64,000 nucleotides of DNA from Bacillota bacterium (GTDB taxonomy: Bacteria > Bacillota > Clostridia > Oscillospirales > Oscillospiraceae): contig JAUMWD010000006.1 in assembly GCA_030529825.1 (NCBI GenBank), positions 22,720-86,719 of the forward strand, read 5' to 3'. Positions 51,100 through 60,907 of this stretch are shown here, piece after piece. Made by a program: the position numbers and the translations under genes. The notes under the pieces are model-generated. The model was not told the origin of the DNA and searched no databases. It worked only from the letters and a program-made list of their open reading frames with translations. Within the stretch, counting starts at the first letter, position 1. Every line of letters starts with the position of its first letter.

Positions 51100-53700
51100 T
51101 TAACCCCTCGCTTTTTTCTGAAGCTCGCTCAAAAGGTTCAGCGCCTCCAGCGGCGTAAGGGAGTTGACATCGGTGCTGCGGAGAATTCTGCCCACCTCAT
51201 CGGTACCCACATCCATAAAGCTTATCTGGTCGCTGTCTGATTTTTCCTTCAGCTTCAGCTCTGCCTTGTCGGCCTCCAGCTCCTTGAGATAGGTTTTCGC
51301 CTTGTGGATAACCGTATCGGGAACGCCCGCCAGCTTCGCAACCTCAATGCCGTAGCTGTCGTCGGCGGCACCGGGCATTATTTTACGCAGGAACACAAGT
51401 GTTCCTCCCTGCTTTCTGGCGCTGATATTGTAGTTGCGCACACCCTCAATGGAGCCCTCCAGGGCAGAAAGCTCATGGTAATGGGTGGCAAACATAGTCT
51501 TTGCACCCAGCTTCTTTTTATCCGCGCAGTACTCCAGCACCGCACGGGCAATTGCCATGCCGTCATAGGTGGAGGTGCCTCGCCCTATCTCGTCAATGAT
51601 GAGGAGTGAGGAGGAGGTGGCGTGCTTTAAAATGTTCGCCATTTCGCTCATTTCCAGCATGAAGGTGGACTGACCTGCCGCCAGATCGTCGGAGGCGCCG
51701 ATGCGGGTGAAAACTCTGTCCACGACGCCCACCACGGCGCTCTTTGCGGGAACGAAGGAGCCCATCTGTGCCATGAGGGTAATAAGCGCGGTCTGGCGCA
51801 TATAGGTGCTCTTACCTGCCATGTTGGGGCCTGTCACGATGGCGACGCGGTTTCCGTCGCAGTTGAGGCTTGTATCGTTGGGAACGAACATGATATCCCG
51901 TACAGCCTGCTCAACCACGGGATGTCTGCCGCCGGTAATAATCAGCTCGCTGGAGGTGTCCACCTCGGGCATACAATAGTTATTGCGTACCGCAACCTCT
52001 GCAAGAGAGCAGAACACATCCAGTCTTGCCACGGCATCGGCGCTGGCCTGCACCGCCGCCACCTGCCCGGAAATAATTGCGCAGACCTCCATGAAGAACT
52101 TGTATTCAAGCTCCTTAATTCTGTCGCCTGCGGTGAGCAGCGTGGTTTCCAGCTCCTTGAGCTCCTGGGTGAAATAGCGCTCGTTGGAAACAAGAGTCTG
52201 CTTTCTTATGTAGTCCTCGGGAATGCTCACATCCCCTGCGGATTTGGGAACATCAATGTAATAGCCGAAAACGCGGTTGTAACCCACCTTCAGCTTCTTT
52301 ATGCCCGTGCGCTCACGCTCGCGCTTTTCCAGCTCCGCCACGGCCTGGGAACCGTTATCGCGGATTTCACGCAGGCGGTCAACCTCCTCGGAATAGCCCT
52401 TGCGGAGAATTCCGCCCTCGCGTACGGAGAAGGGAGGGTCGTCGCAGATGGCCCAGTCAATGCGGAAAAGGATTTTTTCCAGCACATCCATGGAGGCAAT
52501 CTCGCGGAGAGCCGCGCTTTTAAAGCCGCCCAAAAGCTCCGTGAGCTTGGGCAGTGCTCTTGCGCAGTCGGCAAGAGAAACAAGGTCCCGTCCGTTGGCG
52601 GTGCCGTAGACAACGCGGCCGATGAGACGCTGCATATCGCTGATGCCGCGAAGGGTTTCGATGATTTCGCCGCGCTTAACATTGTCGCGGTAAAGCTCGT
52701 CAACGGCGGAAAGGCGGCGCTTGATGGCAAGGGGTGAGAGCAGGGGGCGTTCCACCCATGCGCGCATTAGTCTGCCGCCCATGGGAGTTTTGGTCTTGTC
52801 CAGCACCCACAGCAGTGAGCCCTTTTTCTCACCTGTGCGCTGGGACTCCGTCAGCTCTAACGAGCGTCGGGTTGCCCAGTCCATTTCCATGTAACGGCCG
52901 CCGTTAAAAACATCCATGCTGCGGATGTAGCTCAAATCCATCTTCTGTGTTTCCGCAATATAGGCAAGCAGAGCGCCGGAGGCGCAGACGGCGGCGGGAA
53001 TTTCCTCTAATCCGCCCTCGTCAATGCTGCCGTAGGAAAACTGCTGGCACACTCTTGCGGCAGAGGGCATGAATTCAAAGTCGCTGCCGCCCATTTCCAG
53101 CATGCAGCCGATTCGCTTCATGAGAAATTCCGTAATCTCGCTCTCGCCTGCCGCGCTGGCGGAAAGCACCGCCTCACGGGGTGCAAAGCGCCCCAGCTCA
53201 TTGATAATATGGCTCACGGTGTCCTTTTCAAAGGCCGCGGCGCAGAATTCGCCCGTGGAGATATCACAGAAGGCAACTCCGCCCTTTTCTCCCTCCAGAA
53301 AAACGGAGGCGAGATAGTTGCTCTTACCCTCCTCCAGCATGGCGGCGTCGGTGACGGTGCCGGGGGTTATGATGCGGATTACATCGCGCTTTACAAGACC
53401 CTTTGCCGTGGCGGGATCCTCCATCTGCTCGCAGATGGCAACCTTGTAGCCTTTTGAAATAAGACGGGCAATATAGGTCTGGGCGCTGTGGTAGGGAACG
53501 CCGCACATGGGCGTGCGCTGCTCCGGATCCTCCACACTGCGGTCACGGGTGGTGAGGGCAAGGTCAAGCTCCTTGGAGGCAACCTTTGCGTCGTCGTCGA
53601 ACATCTCATAGAAGTCGCCCAGGCGGAAGAACAGCAGGCAGTCCTGATGCTGCTGCTTTATCTCGTTATACTGTCTTTTCATAGGTGTGAGTTCTGCCAT
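51100..53700 (-). CDS. mutS: DNA mismatch repair protein MutS
   Basis: An 866-residue mismatch-recognition ATPase. The N-terminal mismatch domain has RLGDFYEMF (the Phe-x-Glu wedge). The C-terminal ATPase has Walker A GPNMAGKSTYMRQ, Walker B IIDEIGRGTSTYDG and the FATHYHEL switch. Middle gene of miaB-(unknown)-mutS-CPBP-folT on the minus strand; mutL is in the divergent cluster. Confidence 0.97.
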   Translation of the reverse strand: MAELTPMKRQYNEIKQQHQDCLLFFRLGDFYEMFDDDAKVASKELDLALTTRDRSVEDPEQRTPMCGVPYHSAQTYIARLISKGYKVAICEQMEDPATAKGLVKRDVIRIITPGTVTDAAMLEEGKSNYLASVFLEGEKGGVAFCDISTGEFCAAAFEKDTVSHIINELGRFAPREAVLSASAAGESEITEFLMKRIGCMLEMGGSDFEFMPSAARVCQQFSYGSIDEGGLEEIPAAVCASGALLAYIAETQKMDLSYIRSMDVFNGGRYMEMDWATRRSLELTESQRTGEKKGSLLWVLDKTKTPMGGRLMRAWVERPLLSPLAIKRRLSAVDELYRDNVKRGEIIETLRGISDMQRLIGRVVYGTANGRDLVSLADCARALPKLTELLGGFKSAALREIASMDVLEKILFRIDWAICDDPPFSVREGGILRKGYSEEVDRLREIRDNGSQAVAELEKRERERTGIKKLKVGYNRVFGYYIDVPKSAGDVSIPEDYIRKQTLVSNERYFTQELKELETTLLTAGDRIKELEYKFFMEVCAIISGQVAAVQASADAVARLDVFCSLAEVAVRNNYCMPEVDTSSELIITGGRHPVVEQAVRDIMFVPNDTSLNCDGNRVAIVTGPNMAGKSTYMRQTALITLMAQMGSFVPAKSAVVGVVDRVFTRIGASDDLAAGQSTFMLEMSEMANILKHATSSSLLIIDEIGRGTSTYDGMAIARAVLEYCADKKKLGAKTMFATHYHELSALEGSIEGVRNYNISARKQGGTLVFLRKIMPGAADDSYGIEVAKLAGVPDTVIHKAKTYLKELEADKAELKLKEKSDSDQISFMDVGTDEVGRILRSTDVNSLTPLEALNLLSELQKKARG

Positions 53701-53774
53701 GGCTTTCCCGCACCTCCTTAATCATGTCTTTGCTCCGCAGACTCCTTACTGAAGGTTGTCTGCGTCATTATTTT

Positions 53775-54320
53775 TTAGTCCTGAATAGCGAATTCAGCCT
53801 TTCTTGCCTCAAGCCCGGGCTTGAACTTTTCGGGAACGAACTTCATGAATTCCTCCCAGGAGTTCCAGTAGTAGTTGAAGTAGAAAACGCCTTCATCCAC
53901 ATTCTCGGGGAATTCCTTTTTCTCCTTCGCGCTTACTGCGTGGTCAGAGGCATATACCCAGTAGGCTCGGCGGGTTTTTTCAATACCGCACTCCACCACA
54001 TCGTCCCAGTCCAGTTTGAATTTATCCTCGCCGAAGTAGAACATCATGTACCGGTCACCAAAGGAAATCCTTGAAAATCCGAAAGAATTTTCGGAGATAA
54101 AGTGTACCGCCAGATTCCAGATGAGGCCCAGAAATGCCGCAATGGCGGCAATGCCCATTGCCACACCGCGGATTCCCGTTATAATGCAGACCGCAGCGGT
54201 GATCGCTCCGCCGCCCAGCAGGACAAAGGAGCCGTAATAGAAGAACTTAAGGGCCTTTGAGGGCATACGCAGGCTCTGGGTTACCTGAAACTTTTTTACT
54301 CGGCTGTTTTCATTTTCCAT
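53775..54320 (-). CDS. Membrane protein with two helices, unknown
   Basis: A 181-residue protein, 12 bp after miaB and 74 bp before mutS. An N-terminal basic stretch is followed by two adjacent membrane helices (about residues 27-47 and 50-70) and then a soluble domain rich in aromatic residues (FSRISFGDRYMMFYFGEDKF, YWVYASDHA, YFNYYWNSWEEF). The arrangement resembles YcxB-like/PH-type membrane proteins with a cytoplasmic beta domain, but I cannot confirm a family. Confidence 0.7.
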   Translation of the reverse strand: MENENSRVKKFQVTQSLRMPSKALKFFYYGSFVLLGGGAITAAVCIITGIRGVAMGIAAIAAFLGLIWNLAVHFISENSFGFSRISFGDRYMMFYFGEDKFKLDWDDVVECGIEKTRRAYWVYASDHAVSAKEKKEFPENVDEGVFYFNYYWNSWEEFMKFVPEKFKPGLEARKAEFAIQD

Positions 54321-54332
54321 TTTTCTGTCTCC

Positions 54333-55745
54333 TTATTTTTCGTGACCGTAGAGGGCCCATGTATTGGAACTTTCTATCTCAACATCAACAAATTTTCCGA
54401 TGAGTGCGGGGTCACCCTTGAGATGAACAAGGCGGCCGCCGTTGGTGCGGGAGGAGAGGTTGAATTCGGGCTTTCCCGTTTCGCCGTCAACCAATACGCG
54501 AAGAGTTTTTCCCTCATATTCGGCGTGCTTTTCGCCGCTGATTTTGTTTGCAACGGCCAGCAGCTTGTCAAAGCGTACCTGCTTGTCCTCACGGCTTGCG
54601 GCATCGGGCATGGTGGCTGCGGGAGTGCCTACGCGCTTGGAGTAAATGAAGGTGAACATGGCATCATAGCGCACCTTTTCGCAGAGCCTGATCGTGTCCT
54701 CAAACTCCTCGTCGGTCTCTCCGGGGAAGCCCACGATAATGTCCGTGGTGATGACCAAATCGGGCATATAGCTGCGGGCAAGCTCCACCTGCTTGAGATA
54801 CTTTGCGCTGTCGTAATGGCGGTTCATGGCCTTCAGCACCCTGTCATTGCCGCTTTGCACGGGAAGGTGCAGCTGGTGGGCGCATTTTTCGCACTCCGCC
54901 ATGGTTTTGAAGAGCTTTTCCGTGGCATCCTTGGGATGGCTTGTCATAAAGCGGATGAGGAACTCACCGGGAATGTCGTTTATCATGCGGATGAGGTCGG
55001 CAAAGTCCACATTCAGGCCCAAATCCTTGCCGTAGGAATTGACATTCTGGCCCAGAAGGGTAATTTCCTTGTAGCCTGCCGCCACAAGCTCCCTTGCCTC
55101 GGCGACAATGTCCTCGGGCTTGCGGCTTCTCTCTCTGCCTCTCACATAGGGAACGATGCAGTAGGTGCAGAAATTGTTGCAGCCGTACATAATGGATAGC
55201 CATGCCTTCACGCTGCCGTCGCGCTTAAGGGGAATGCCCTCGGCAACGGTGCCGTCGCAGGGCGAGGTTTCAAAAACTCTCTTTCTCTTTTTTGAGAACA
55301 TGACCTGCTTTAAAAGCTCGGGGAAGCGCCACAGCTCATGAGGACCGAACACCATATCCACAATGGGATAGGACTTCCTGATTTTCTCCGCCATATGCTC
55401 CTGCTGCACCATGCAGCCGCACACGGCGATTATCTGATTTGGCTTTGCCTTTTTGGCGTGGTTGAGCTGACCTACATTGCCCAAAACGCGCATCTCCGCG
55501 TGCTCGCGCACGGCGCAGGTGTTTACAACGATGATGTCCGCCTCAAACTCGTTCATGGTGAAGCCGTAACCCATTTCCGCAAGATAGCCGCGGATTTTTT
55601 CGCTGTCCGCCTCGTTCTGCTGGCAGCCGTAGGTGTCCACCATGGCAAGGCGGGGCTTTTCGCCTAATTTTTCATTTATCTCCGCGCAGATTTTTTCCTG
55701 CTCGCGGATTTTTTCAATGCTGATTTCTTTTCTTTCGTATGCCAT
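54333..55745 (-). CDS. miaB: tRNA-2-methylthio-N6-dimethylallyladenosine synthase
   Basis: A 470-residue radical SAM methylthiotransferase. The ATG at 55745 has AAGGAT upstream; a TTG two codons earlier is less likely. The first cluster uses Cys in TYGCQQNEADSE, VNTCAVREHAE and CGCMVQQE; the radical SAM cluster uses CNNFCTYC followed by IVPYVRGRERSR. A TRAM domain ends the protein. It modifies i6A37 made by MiaA, encoded in the divergent cluster. Confidence 0.95.
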   Translation of the reverse strand: MAYERKEISIEKIREQEKICAEINEKLGEKPRLAMVDTYGCQQNEADSEKIRGYLAEMGYGFTMNEFEADIIVVNTCAVREHAEMRVLGNVGQLNHAKKAKPNQIIAVCGCMVQQEHMAEKIRKSYPIVDMVFGPHELWRFPELLKQVMFSKKRKRVFETSPCDGTVAEGIPLKRDGSVKAWLSIMYGCNNFCTYCIVPYVRGRERSRKPEDIVAEARELVAAGYKEITLLGQNVNSYGKDLGLNVDFADLIRMINDIPGEFLIRFMTSHPKDATEKLFKTMAECEKCAHQLHLPVQSGNDRVLKAMNRHYDSAKYLKQVELARSYMPDLVITTDIIVGFPGETDEEFEDTIRLCEKVRYDAMFTFIYSKRVGTPAATMPDAASREDKQVRFDKLLAVANKISGEKHAEYEGKTLRVLVDGETGKPEFNLSSRTNGGRLVHLKGDPALIGKFVDVEIESSNTWALYGHEK

Positions 55746-55800
55746 TTTCAAAATCCTTCGTATGGTGATAAAAATACAGTTTATCTTACCATAAAACGGG

Positions 55801-55829
55801 TGGAATTTTCAACACAAATAATGTATAAT
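55801..55829 (+). promoter_or_regulatory. Likely promoter of mutL-miaA-hfq
   Basis: TATAAT at 55824-55829 is consensus; TGGAAT at 55801-55806, 17 bp upstream, is a weak -35. The transcript would begin before the palindromic repeat. Confidence 0.55.
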
Positions 55830-55845
55830 GAGTTGATTTAATCAG

Positions 55846-55944
55846 CCTCCCCTTGAGGGGAGGTGCCGAAGGACAACGAAACGAAAGGGCGATACGCCCT
55901 TCAGTTGCTGCGCGACAGCTCCCCTTTAGGGGAGTCAAAGAGGT
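55846..55944. repeat. Three-hairpin palindromic repeat before mutL
   Basis: CCTCCCC/GGGGAGG (55846-55863), AAGGGCG/CGCCCTT (55885-55901) and CTCCCCT/AGGGGAG (55919-55934), then TCAAAGAGGTA. The last hairpin and tail recur at 57919-57945. Confidence 0.85.
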
Positions 55945-55952
55945 AATTGAAC

Positions 55953-57890
55953 ATGACAAAGATAAATATACTTTCTCCCCTGCTTGCGGATATGATTGCC
56001 GCAGGTGAGGTTGTGGAGCGTCCCGCCTCCGTCATAAAGGAGCTCATGGAAAACAGCTTCGATGCAGGCGCAAAAAAGGTCACCGTTGAATTTAACCGCG
56101 GCGGCGCACCCTATATCCGCGTCACCGATGACGGCTGCGGCATGAGCCCCGAGGATGCGGGCATTGCTTTCATGCGCCATGCCACCAGCAAGCTGCATGA
56201 CGAAAAGGGCCTTGAGGCCATCGGCACCATGGGCTTCCGCGGTGAGGCTCTTGCGGCAATCTCCGCCGTCTCGAAAATCGAGCTTGTAACCCGCGAAAAG
56301 GGCGCAGGCGAGGGAACCCGCGTCACCGTTCAGGCGGGAGACATCGTGGATATGGGGCCCTGCGGCTGCCCCGAGGGAACGAGCATCACCATCCGGGACA
56401 TTTTCTTCAACACTCCCGCAAGACTCAAGTTCCTGAAATCCGACAGAGCAGAAGCCTCTGCCTGTATCGCCGCCGCCCTGCGCTGTGCTTTGGGAAGGCC
56501 CGAGGCCTCCGTCAAGTGCATCCGTGACGGTGAAGAGGAATTTTTCACCCCCGGTGACGGCAGAACGGATTCCGCAGTCTATTCCCTTTTAGGCAGAGAT
56601 ATTGCCAACACTCTCCTTCCCTGCAAGGGCGGCAGCGAGGGCATTTCCGCCGAGGGCTTCGTTTCCTCTCCCTCCGCAGGCCGCGGCAGCCGCGCACAGC
56701 AGTATTTCTTCTGCAACGGAAGATTCATTAAGTCCGCACTGCTTCAGGCCGCCGTGGAGCAGGCATATAAAAACACACTTTTAGTGGGCAGATTTCCTGC
56801 CTGCGTCATATATCTTTCCCTGAGCTGCGGCTCTGTTGATGTGAATGTTCACCCTGCAAAAACCGAGGTGAAATTCTCCGACGAAAAGAAGGTTTTCGAC
56901 CTTGTTTATCAGACGGTGAAGGCCACCCTCGAGGGCGAAAGCAAGCCTGTGGAAATAAGCCTTTCCCCGAGCACGAAAAAGGCGGTTGCGGAGCCTAAAC
57001 CCGATTTCTTCAAGACCATGCCCGCAAAGGATTATGCAAAGGCGGCAGAGAAATCGTCAGGCGTTTCCTCCTTCCGTTCACCGGCTCCCGCGGTGAGCTA
57101 TACCCACTCTGCGCCCGCCTATGCTCCTGCCCCTGTCAAACCCGCTTCAGCGCCCATTGCAAGGCCTGCCGCAGCCGCCGTAAGCCCTTGTGAGCCTGTC
57201 AGGCAGAATGTGCCGAACTATTTTGACACATTTGGAAATATGTCTCAAAAAGTCGAAAAAAGCCTTGAAATTCCAAGAAAAACTGTTGAAAACTCGGTTG
57301 AAAGTGTGGAAAAACCCACAGCTCCCGCACACCGTGTAATAGGCGAAGCGCTGAACACCTACATACTGGTTGAAATGGGCGATGAGCTGCTTCTAATTGA
57401 CAAGCACGCGGCTCACGAGCGCATGATTTTTGACCGTCTGAAGGCCCGGGAACGGGAGATTATGAGCCAGACTCTGCTGGACCCCGTTATCATAAAGCCC
57501 TCTGCCGAGGACGCGGAAATTATTGAGACAAGGCGCGAGCTCTTCAGCTCTCTGGGCTTTGAAATCGAGGCCTACGGCATCAGCGATTACGCGGTGCGCT
57601 CTCTGCCCGATGACATGGATGTTTCAGAGGCCGCAGCAGCTCTTGAGGAAATATGCGAGAAGCTGAAAAAGGGTACGGTTTTGAGTGCCGATTCCGCCCG
57701 TGATGAAATTCTGCACACCGTTGCCTGCAAGGCCGCCATCAAGGCGGGAAAGCGTCACGACACGGCAGAGCTTCAGCGCATAGCCGACGCCGTTGCGGCA
57801 GGCGAGGTCAAATACTGCCCCCACGGCAGACCGGTTTCCGTTTCGCTGACGAAGAAGGAATTAGACAAATTCTTCAGCCGCATTGTATAA
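55953..57890 (+). CDS. mutL: DNA mismatch repair protein MutL
   Basis: A 645-residue GHKL ATPase. The ATG at 55953 follows AGAGGT from the repeat tail; an upstream TTG is weaker. The ATPase has ENSFDAGA, DDGCGM and GFRGEALAAI. A Pro/Ala-rich linker (about 345-450) leads to the C-terminal domain with DKHAAHERMIFD in the place of the endonuclease DQHAxxE motif, plus ACKAAIKAG and CPHGRP, so it is probably an endonuclease-type MutL; the final Glu of the first motif is Asp. Confidence 0.95.
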   Translation: MTKINILSPLLADMIAAGEVVERPASVIKELMENSFDAGAKKVTVEFNRGGAPYIRVTDDGCGMSPEDAGIAFMRHATSKLHDEKGLEAIGTMGFRGEALAAISAVSKIELVTREKGAGEGTRVTVQAGDIVDMGPCGCPEGTSITIRDIFFNTPARLKFLKSDRAEASACIAAALRCALGRPEASVKCIRDGEEEFFTPGDGRTDSAVYSLLGRDIANTLLPCKGGSEGISAEGFVSSPSAGRGSRAQQYFFCNGRFIKSALLQAAVEQAYKNTLLVGRFPACVIYLSLSCGSVDVNVHPAKTEVKFSDEKKVFDLVYQTVKATLEGESKPVEISLSPSTKKAVAEPKPDFFKTMPAKDYAKAAEKSSGVSSFRSPAPAVSYTHSAPAYAPAPVKPASAPIARPAAAAVSPCEPVRQNVPNYFDTFGNMSQKVEKSLEIPRKTVENSVESVEKPTAPAHRVIGEALNTYILVEMGDELLLIDKHAAHERMIFDRLKAREREIMSQTLLDPVIIKPSAEDAEIIETRRELFSSLGFEIEAYGISDYAVRSLPDDMDVSEAAAALEEICEKLKKGTVLSADSARDEILHTVACKAAIKAGKRHDTAELQRIADAVAAGEVKYCPHGRPVSVSLTKKELDKFFSRIV

Positions 57891-57903
57891 AAATCACCCT
57901 TCA

Positions 57904-57945
57904 GCCGCCGGGCGGCAGCTCCCCTCAAGGGGAGCCAAAGAGGTA
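57904..57945. repeat. Shortened palindromic repeat before miaA
   Basis: GCCGCC/GGCGGC (57904-57916) and CTCCCCT/AGGGGAG (57919-57934), then CCAAAGAGGTA. The last part is nearly identical to the end of the repeat before mutL. Confidence 0.85.
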
Positions 57946-57949
57946 TTTT

Positions 57950-58900
57950 ATGATTGAAAACACTCCGAAAATCGTTGTAATTACAGGCCCCACAGCCACG
58001 GGAAAAACCAAGCTCTCCGTGGCGCTGGCAAAGGAGTTTGACGGTGAAATCGTCTCCGCCGACTCCATGCAGATTTACCGCCGCATGGACATCGGCACCG
58101 CCAAGGTCACCCCCGAGGAGGCAGAGGGAATTCCCCACCACATGGTGGATATCGCCGAGCCGAATGAGGCCTATTCCGTTGCACGCTATGTGGCGGAGGC
58201 AAGCGCCGCCGTTGAGGACATTCTTTCACGGGGAAAGCTCCCCATTGTTGTGGGCGGCACCAATCTTTATATCGACTCTCTCATCTCCGGACGGGACTTT
58301 GCGGACAATGAGGAGGACAACTCTCTCCGCAGGGAAATCGACAGAGAATATGAGGAAACGGGCGGCGAAAAAATGCTGGAAATTCTTCGGGAATTTGACC
58401 CGGAGAGGGCATCGAAGCTGCATCCCGCAGACCGTCGCCGCATTGTCCGCGCCATTGAAATTTTCCGTCTCACGGGAAAGACCATAACACAGCATGACCT
58501 TGAAACTCAAGCCCTTCCGCCCCGCTATGAGGCGGCCATGCTCGCCCTTGATTTTGAGGACAGAGCCGACCTTTACGCCCGCATTGACAAGCGTGTGGAC
58601 ATCATGGCAGAGCAGGGGCTTTTTGAGGAGGTCAAGGCTCTTCTTGAGGAGGGAATTCCCGAAAGCTCCACCGCCATGCAGGCCATCGGCTATAAGGAGC
58701 CCGCGGCATTTTTCCGGGGCGAAATCACCAAAGATGAAGCCCTGGAGCTCATAAAAAGAGAAAGCCGCCGCTACGCAAAGCGGCAGCTCACATGGCTTCG
58801 CAGAAACGAAAAGCTCTTCTGGATTCGTCACAAGGCCCAGCCCGATTTTAATGAGGCGCGACGGCTTTCGACGGAATATTTGCACAGCTTCGGCTTATGA
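57950..58900 (+). CDS. miaA: tRNA dimethylallyltransferase
   Basis: A 316-residue P-loop transferase that adds a dimethylallyl group to A37. Markers are [32 protein letters not shown] and [11 protein letters not shown], and the C-terminal [12 protein letters not shown]. Its AGAGGT ribosome site comes from the repeat. Followed by hfq, the usual order mutL-miaA-hfq. Confidence 0.96.
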   Translation: MIENTPKIVVITGPTATGKTKLSVALAKEFDGEIVSADSMQIYRRMDIGTAKVTPEEAEGIPHHMVDIAEPNEAYSVARYVAEASAAVEDILSRGKLPIVVGGTNLYIDSLISGRDFADNEEDNSLRREIDREYEETGGEKMLEILREFDPERASKLHPADRRRIVRAIEIFRLTGKTITQHDLETQALPPRYEAAMLALDFEDRADLYARIDKRVDIMAEQGLFEEVKALLEEGIPESSTAMQAIGYKEPAAFFRGEITKDEALELIKRESRRYAKRQLTWLRRNEKLFWIRHKAQPDFNEARRLSTEYLHSFGL

Positions 58901-58944
58901 TAATATTCGCCCAAGAGGCGAATATTACATACAGAGGTGCAAAT

Positions 58945-59169
58945 ATGCAAAAGACACAGAATTTCCAGGACGCGTTTCTCAATCAGGTACGCAAGGACAA
59001 GGTAACTCTCACGGTTTTCCTCATGAACGGCTTTCAGCTCCACGGGATAATCCGGGGCTTTGACGGCTTCACGGTGCTGCTGGACACCGATGGAAAGCAG
59101 CAGCTCATTTACAAGCACGCCATATCCACAATCATCCCTCCGAAGCCCGTTTCCGTTGACGCCGACTGA
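58945..59169 (+). CDS. hfq: RNA chaperone Hfq
   Basis: A 74-residue Sm-like protein. The ATG at 58945 has AGAGGTG upstream. Sm1 is present as [17 protein letters not shown] and Sm2 as [10 protein letters not shown], the Hfq version with Tyr-Lys-His. It binds U-rich and A-rich RNA as a hexamer. The stop overlaps the next start as TGATG. Confidence 0.95.
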   Translation: MQKTQNFQDAFLNQVRKDKVTLTVFLMNGFQLHGIIRGFDGFTVLLDTDGKQQLIYKHAISTIIPPKPVSVDAD

Positions 59170-60131
59170 TGAAGGGCGGTGCTTATCTGAGGCTTACGGC
59201 ATCGGTAATTTTTGTGGCCTTTGGTCTGTGGCTGGGCGCGGGAATTTTTCTTGAGGCTGAGGAAAAGCAGAGCACCGTAACCGCCGAGGCCGTAAGCATC
59301 AGCGACGAAAAAAGCCTCGCGGGCATTATTGTCCGCGAGGAAAAACCGCTTTATGCCGAGGGTGATGTTTTTATCCTTCCCGACGAGGGCCAATGGCTCT
59401 CCGGCGGCGATGCCGTTGCGGTGAGCCGTGACGCCGCCAAGTCATATTTTGACTATCTTTCCGCCACGGAAAAGCGCTGTGGCGCAGACACCGTCCATGA
59501 GGCGATCTGCGCGGTTTCACTGTCGAAAAACCGCGAAAAGCAGCGCCTTGCCGCAGAGCGCGGAGCAGAACTTCTCTTCGGCGAAGAGGAGGAAGAAAAC
59601 GAGCATATCCCTCTTCCGAGAGCGCTTGTCCCCACGGATTGTGCGGGGCGCTTTTCCCGCTTTTGCGACGGTTTTGAAGGGCTCGGAACACACGATGATT
59701 TTTCCTCCGCAGGCGGAAAAATTCCCGAGACCTGCATAGGTAAAATCGTGTACGGCGACTGCTGGTTTTTCGTCGCCGATGCAGACAGCGAAATAACCGA
59801 AAAGCTCTGTGTGGGCATGAGCGTCACCCTTGACGGATACCCAGCAGAGGTAGAAGAATTCTTCGGCGGAAAAATCATTTTCCGCCTGCGCAGAGGCCTT
59901 GAGGCCCATCTTACGGACAGAGAAAAAACACTCACTCTCGTCTTCAGCAGCTATGAGGGGATTTCCGTTCCCTGCAGCGCGGTTTTCGGAGAAGACGGGA
60001 ATACCTACATACGGATTTTACACGCCGGCGAAGCAGAAAAATTGCCGGTGGAGCTTATATACAGCGACGGAGAGCACTGCCTTGTGCAGGGCGACGGACT
60101 TATCCCCGGAGCGCAGCTTCTCCTGCCGTGA
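59169..60131 (+). CDS. HlyD-like single-pass envelope protein of the hfq-sepF cluster
   Basis: A 320-residue protein with one N-terminal membrane helix (about residues 9-28) and a large outer part. The LAGIIVREEKPLYAEGDVFILPDEGQWLSGGDAV stretch (in pieces) resembles the barrel-sandwich lipoyl-like domain of HlyD/adaptor proteins, and DGYPAEVEEFFGGKIIFRL a second beta domain. Its place between hfq and ylmE/sepF is seen in Clostridia, suggesting a role near the division site, but no function is established. Coupled to hfq by TGATG. Confidence 0.7.
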   Translation: MKGGAYLRLTASVIFVAFGLWLGAGIFLEAEEKQSTVTAEAVSISDEKSLAGIIVREEKPLYAEGDVFILPDEGQWLSGGDAVAVSRDAAKSYFDYLSATEKRCGADTVHEAICAVSLSKNREKQRLAAERGAELLFGEEEEENEHIPLPRALVPTDCAGRFSRFCDGFEGLGTHDDFSSAGGKIPETCIGKIVYGDCWFFVADADSEITEKLCVGMSVTLDGYPAEVEEFFGGKIIFRLRRGLEAHLTDREKTLTLVFSSYEGISVPCSAVFGEDGNTYIRILHAGEAEKLPVELIYSDGEHCLVQGDGLIPGAQLLLP

Positions 60132-60161
60132 AAAATTTACGAAAGCAGGGTTTACAGAGTA

Positions 60162-60887
60162 ATGAGCATTGCCGATAATGTACTGCAGGTAAAGAAAAAT
60201 ATTGAGGCTGCGGCCCTTGCCTGCGGCAGAAATCCCGGAGATATAATTCTCGTGGGTGCCACTAAAATGAACGACGCGGCCAGAGTCCGTGAGGCCATTG
60301 CCGCAGGGCTTGAATACTGCGGCGAAAACCGTGTTCAGGAGTTGGTGGAGAAAAACGGTCAGGGCGCCTATGAGGGAAGCCATCTCCATTTCATCGGTCA
60401 CCTGCAGAAGAACAAGGTCAAATTCCTTGTAGGTACCGTTGAGCTCATTCACTCCGTCCACAGCGTTGAATTAGCCGCGGAGATAAACAAAAGAGCCGCC
60501 GCCCTCGGCATCGTTCAGGATATTCTACTGGAGGTGAACATCGGCGGCGAGGAGGCCAAAAGCGGCTTTGCCCCCGAGGAGCTGAAAAACGCTCTGAAGG
60601 AAATCGCCCATATGAGCAGCATAAGAGTCTGCGGTCTCATGGCAATTCCGCCTGTTTGCAGCAATTCCGAGGAAAATCGACATTATTTTTCCCAAATGCG
60701 CCAGCTTTATATTGACATTGAGAAAGATAAAAAATATAATAATGTCATTATGGGTATATTGTCCATGGGCATGAGCGCCGACTACGAAGTCGCTATATCC
60801 GAGGGCGCGAACATGGTTCGCGTTGGCACCGGTATTTTCGGTGCAAGGGATTACGGCGCCGCCGCAGGGAATGCGGACGCCCGCTAA
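60162..60887 (+). CDS. ylmE: YggS/YlmE-type pyridoxal-phosphate homeostasis protein
   Basis: A 241-residue PLP-binding TIM-barrel protein. The Schiff-base Lys lies in LVGATKMND near residue 36, with YCGENRVQELVEK and LHFIGHLQKNKVK following, and SMGMSADYEVAI and RVGTGIFG close the PLP site. It controls PLP levels and has no known enzyme activity. It precedes sepF, as in the Bacillus ylmD-ylmH cluster. Confidence 0.93.
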   Translation: MSIADNVLQVKKNIEAAALACGRNPGDIILVGATKMNDAARVREAIAAGLEYCGENRVQELVEKNGQGAYEGSHLHFIGHLQKNKVKFLVGTVELIHSVHSVELAAEINKRAAALGIVQDILLEVNIGGEEAKSGFAPEELKNALKEIAHMSSIRVCGLMAIPPVCSNSEENRHYFSQMRQLYIDIEKDKKYNNVIMGILSMGMSADYEVAISEGANMVRVGTGIFGARDYGAAAGNADAR

Positions 60888-60907
60888 TATCGCAGGAGGA
60901 TTCTCTA

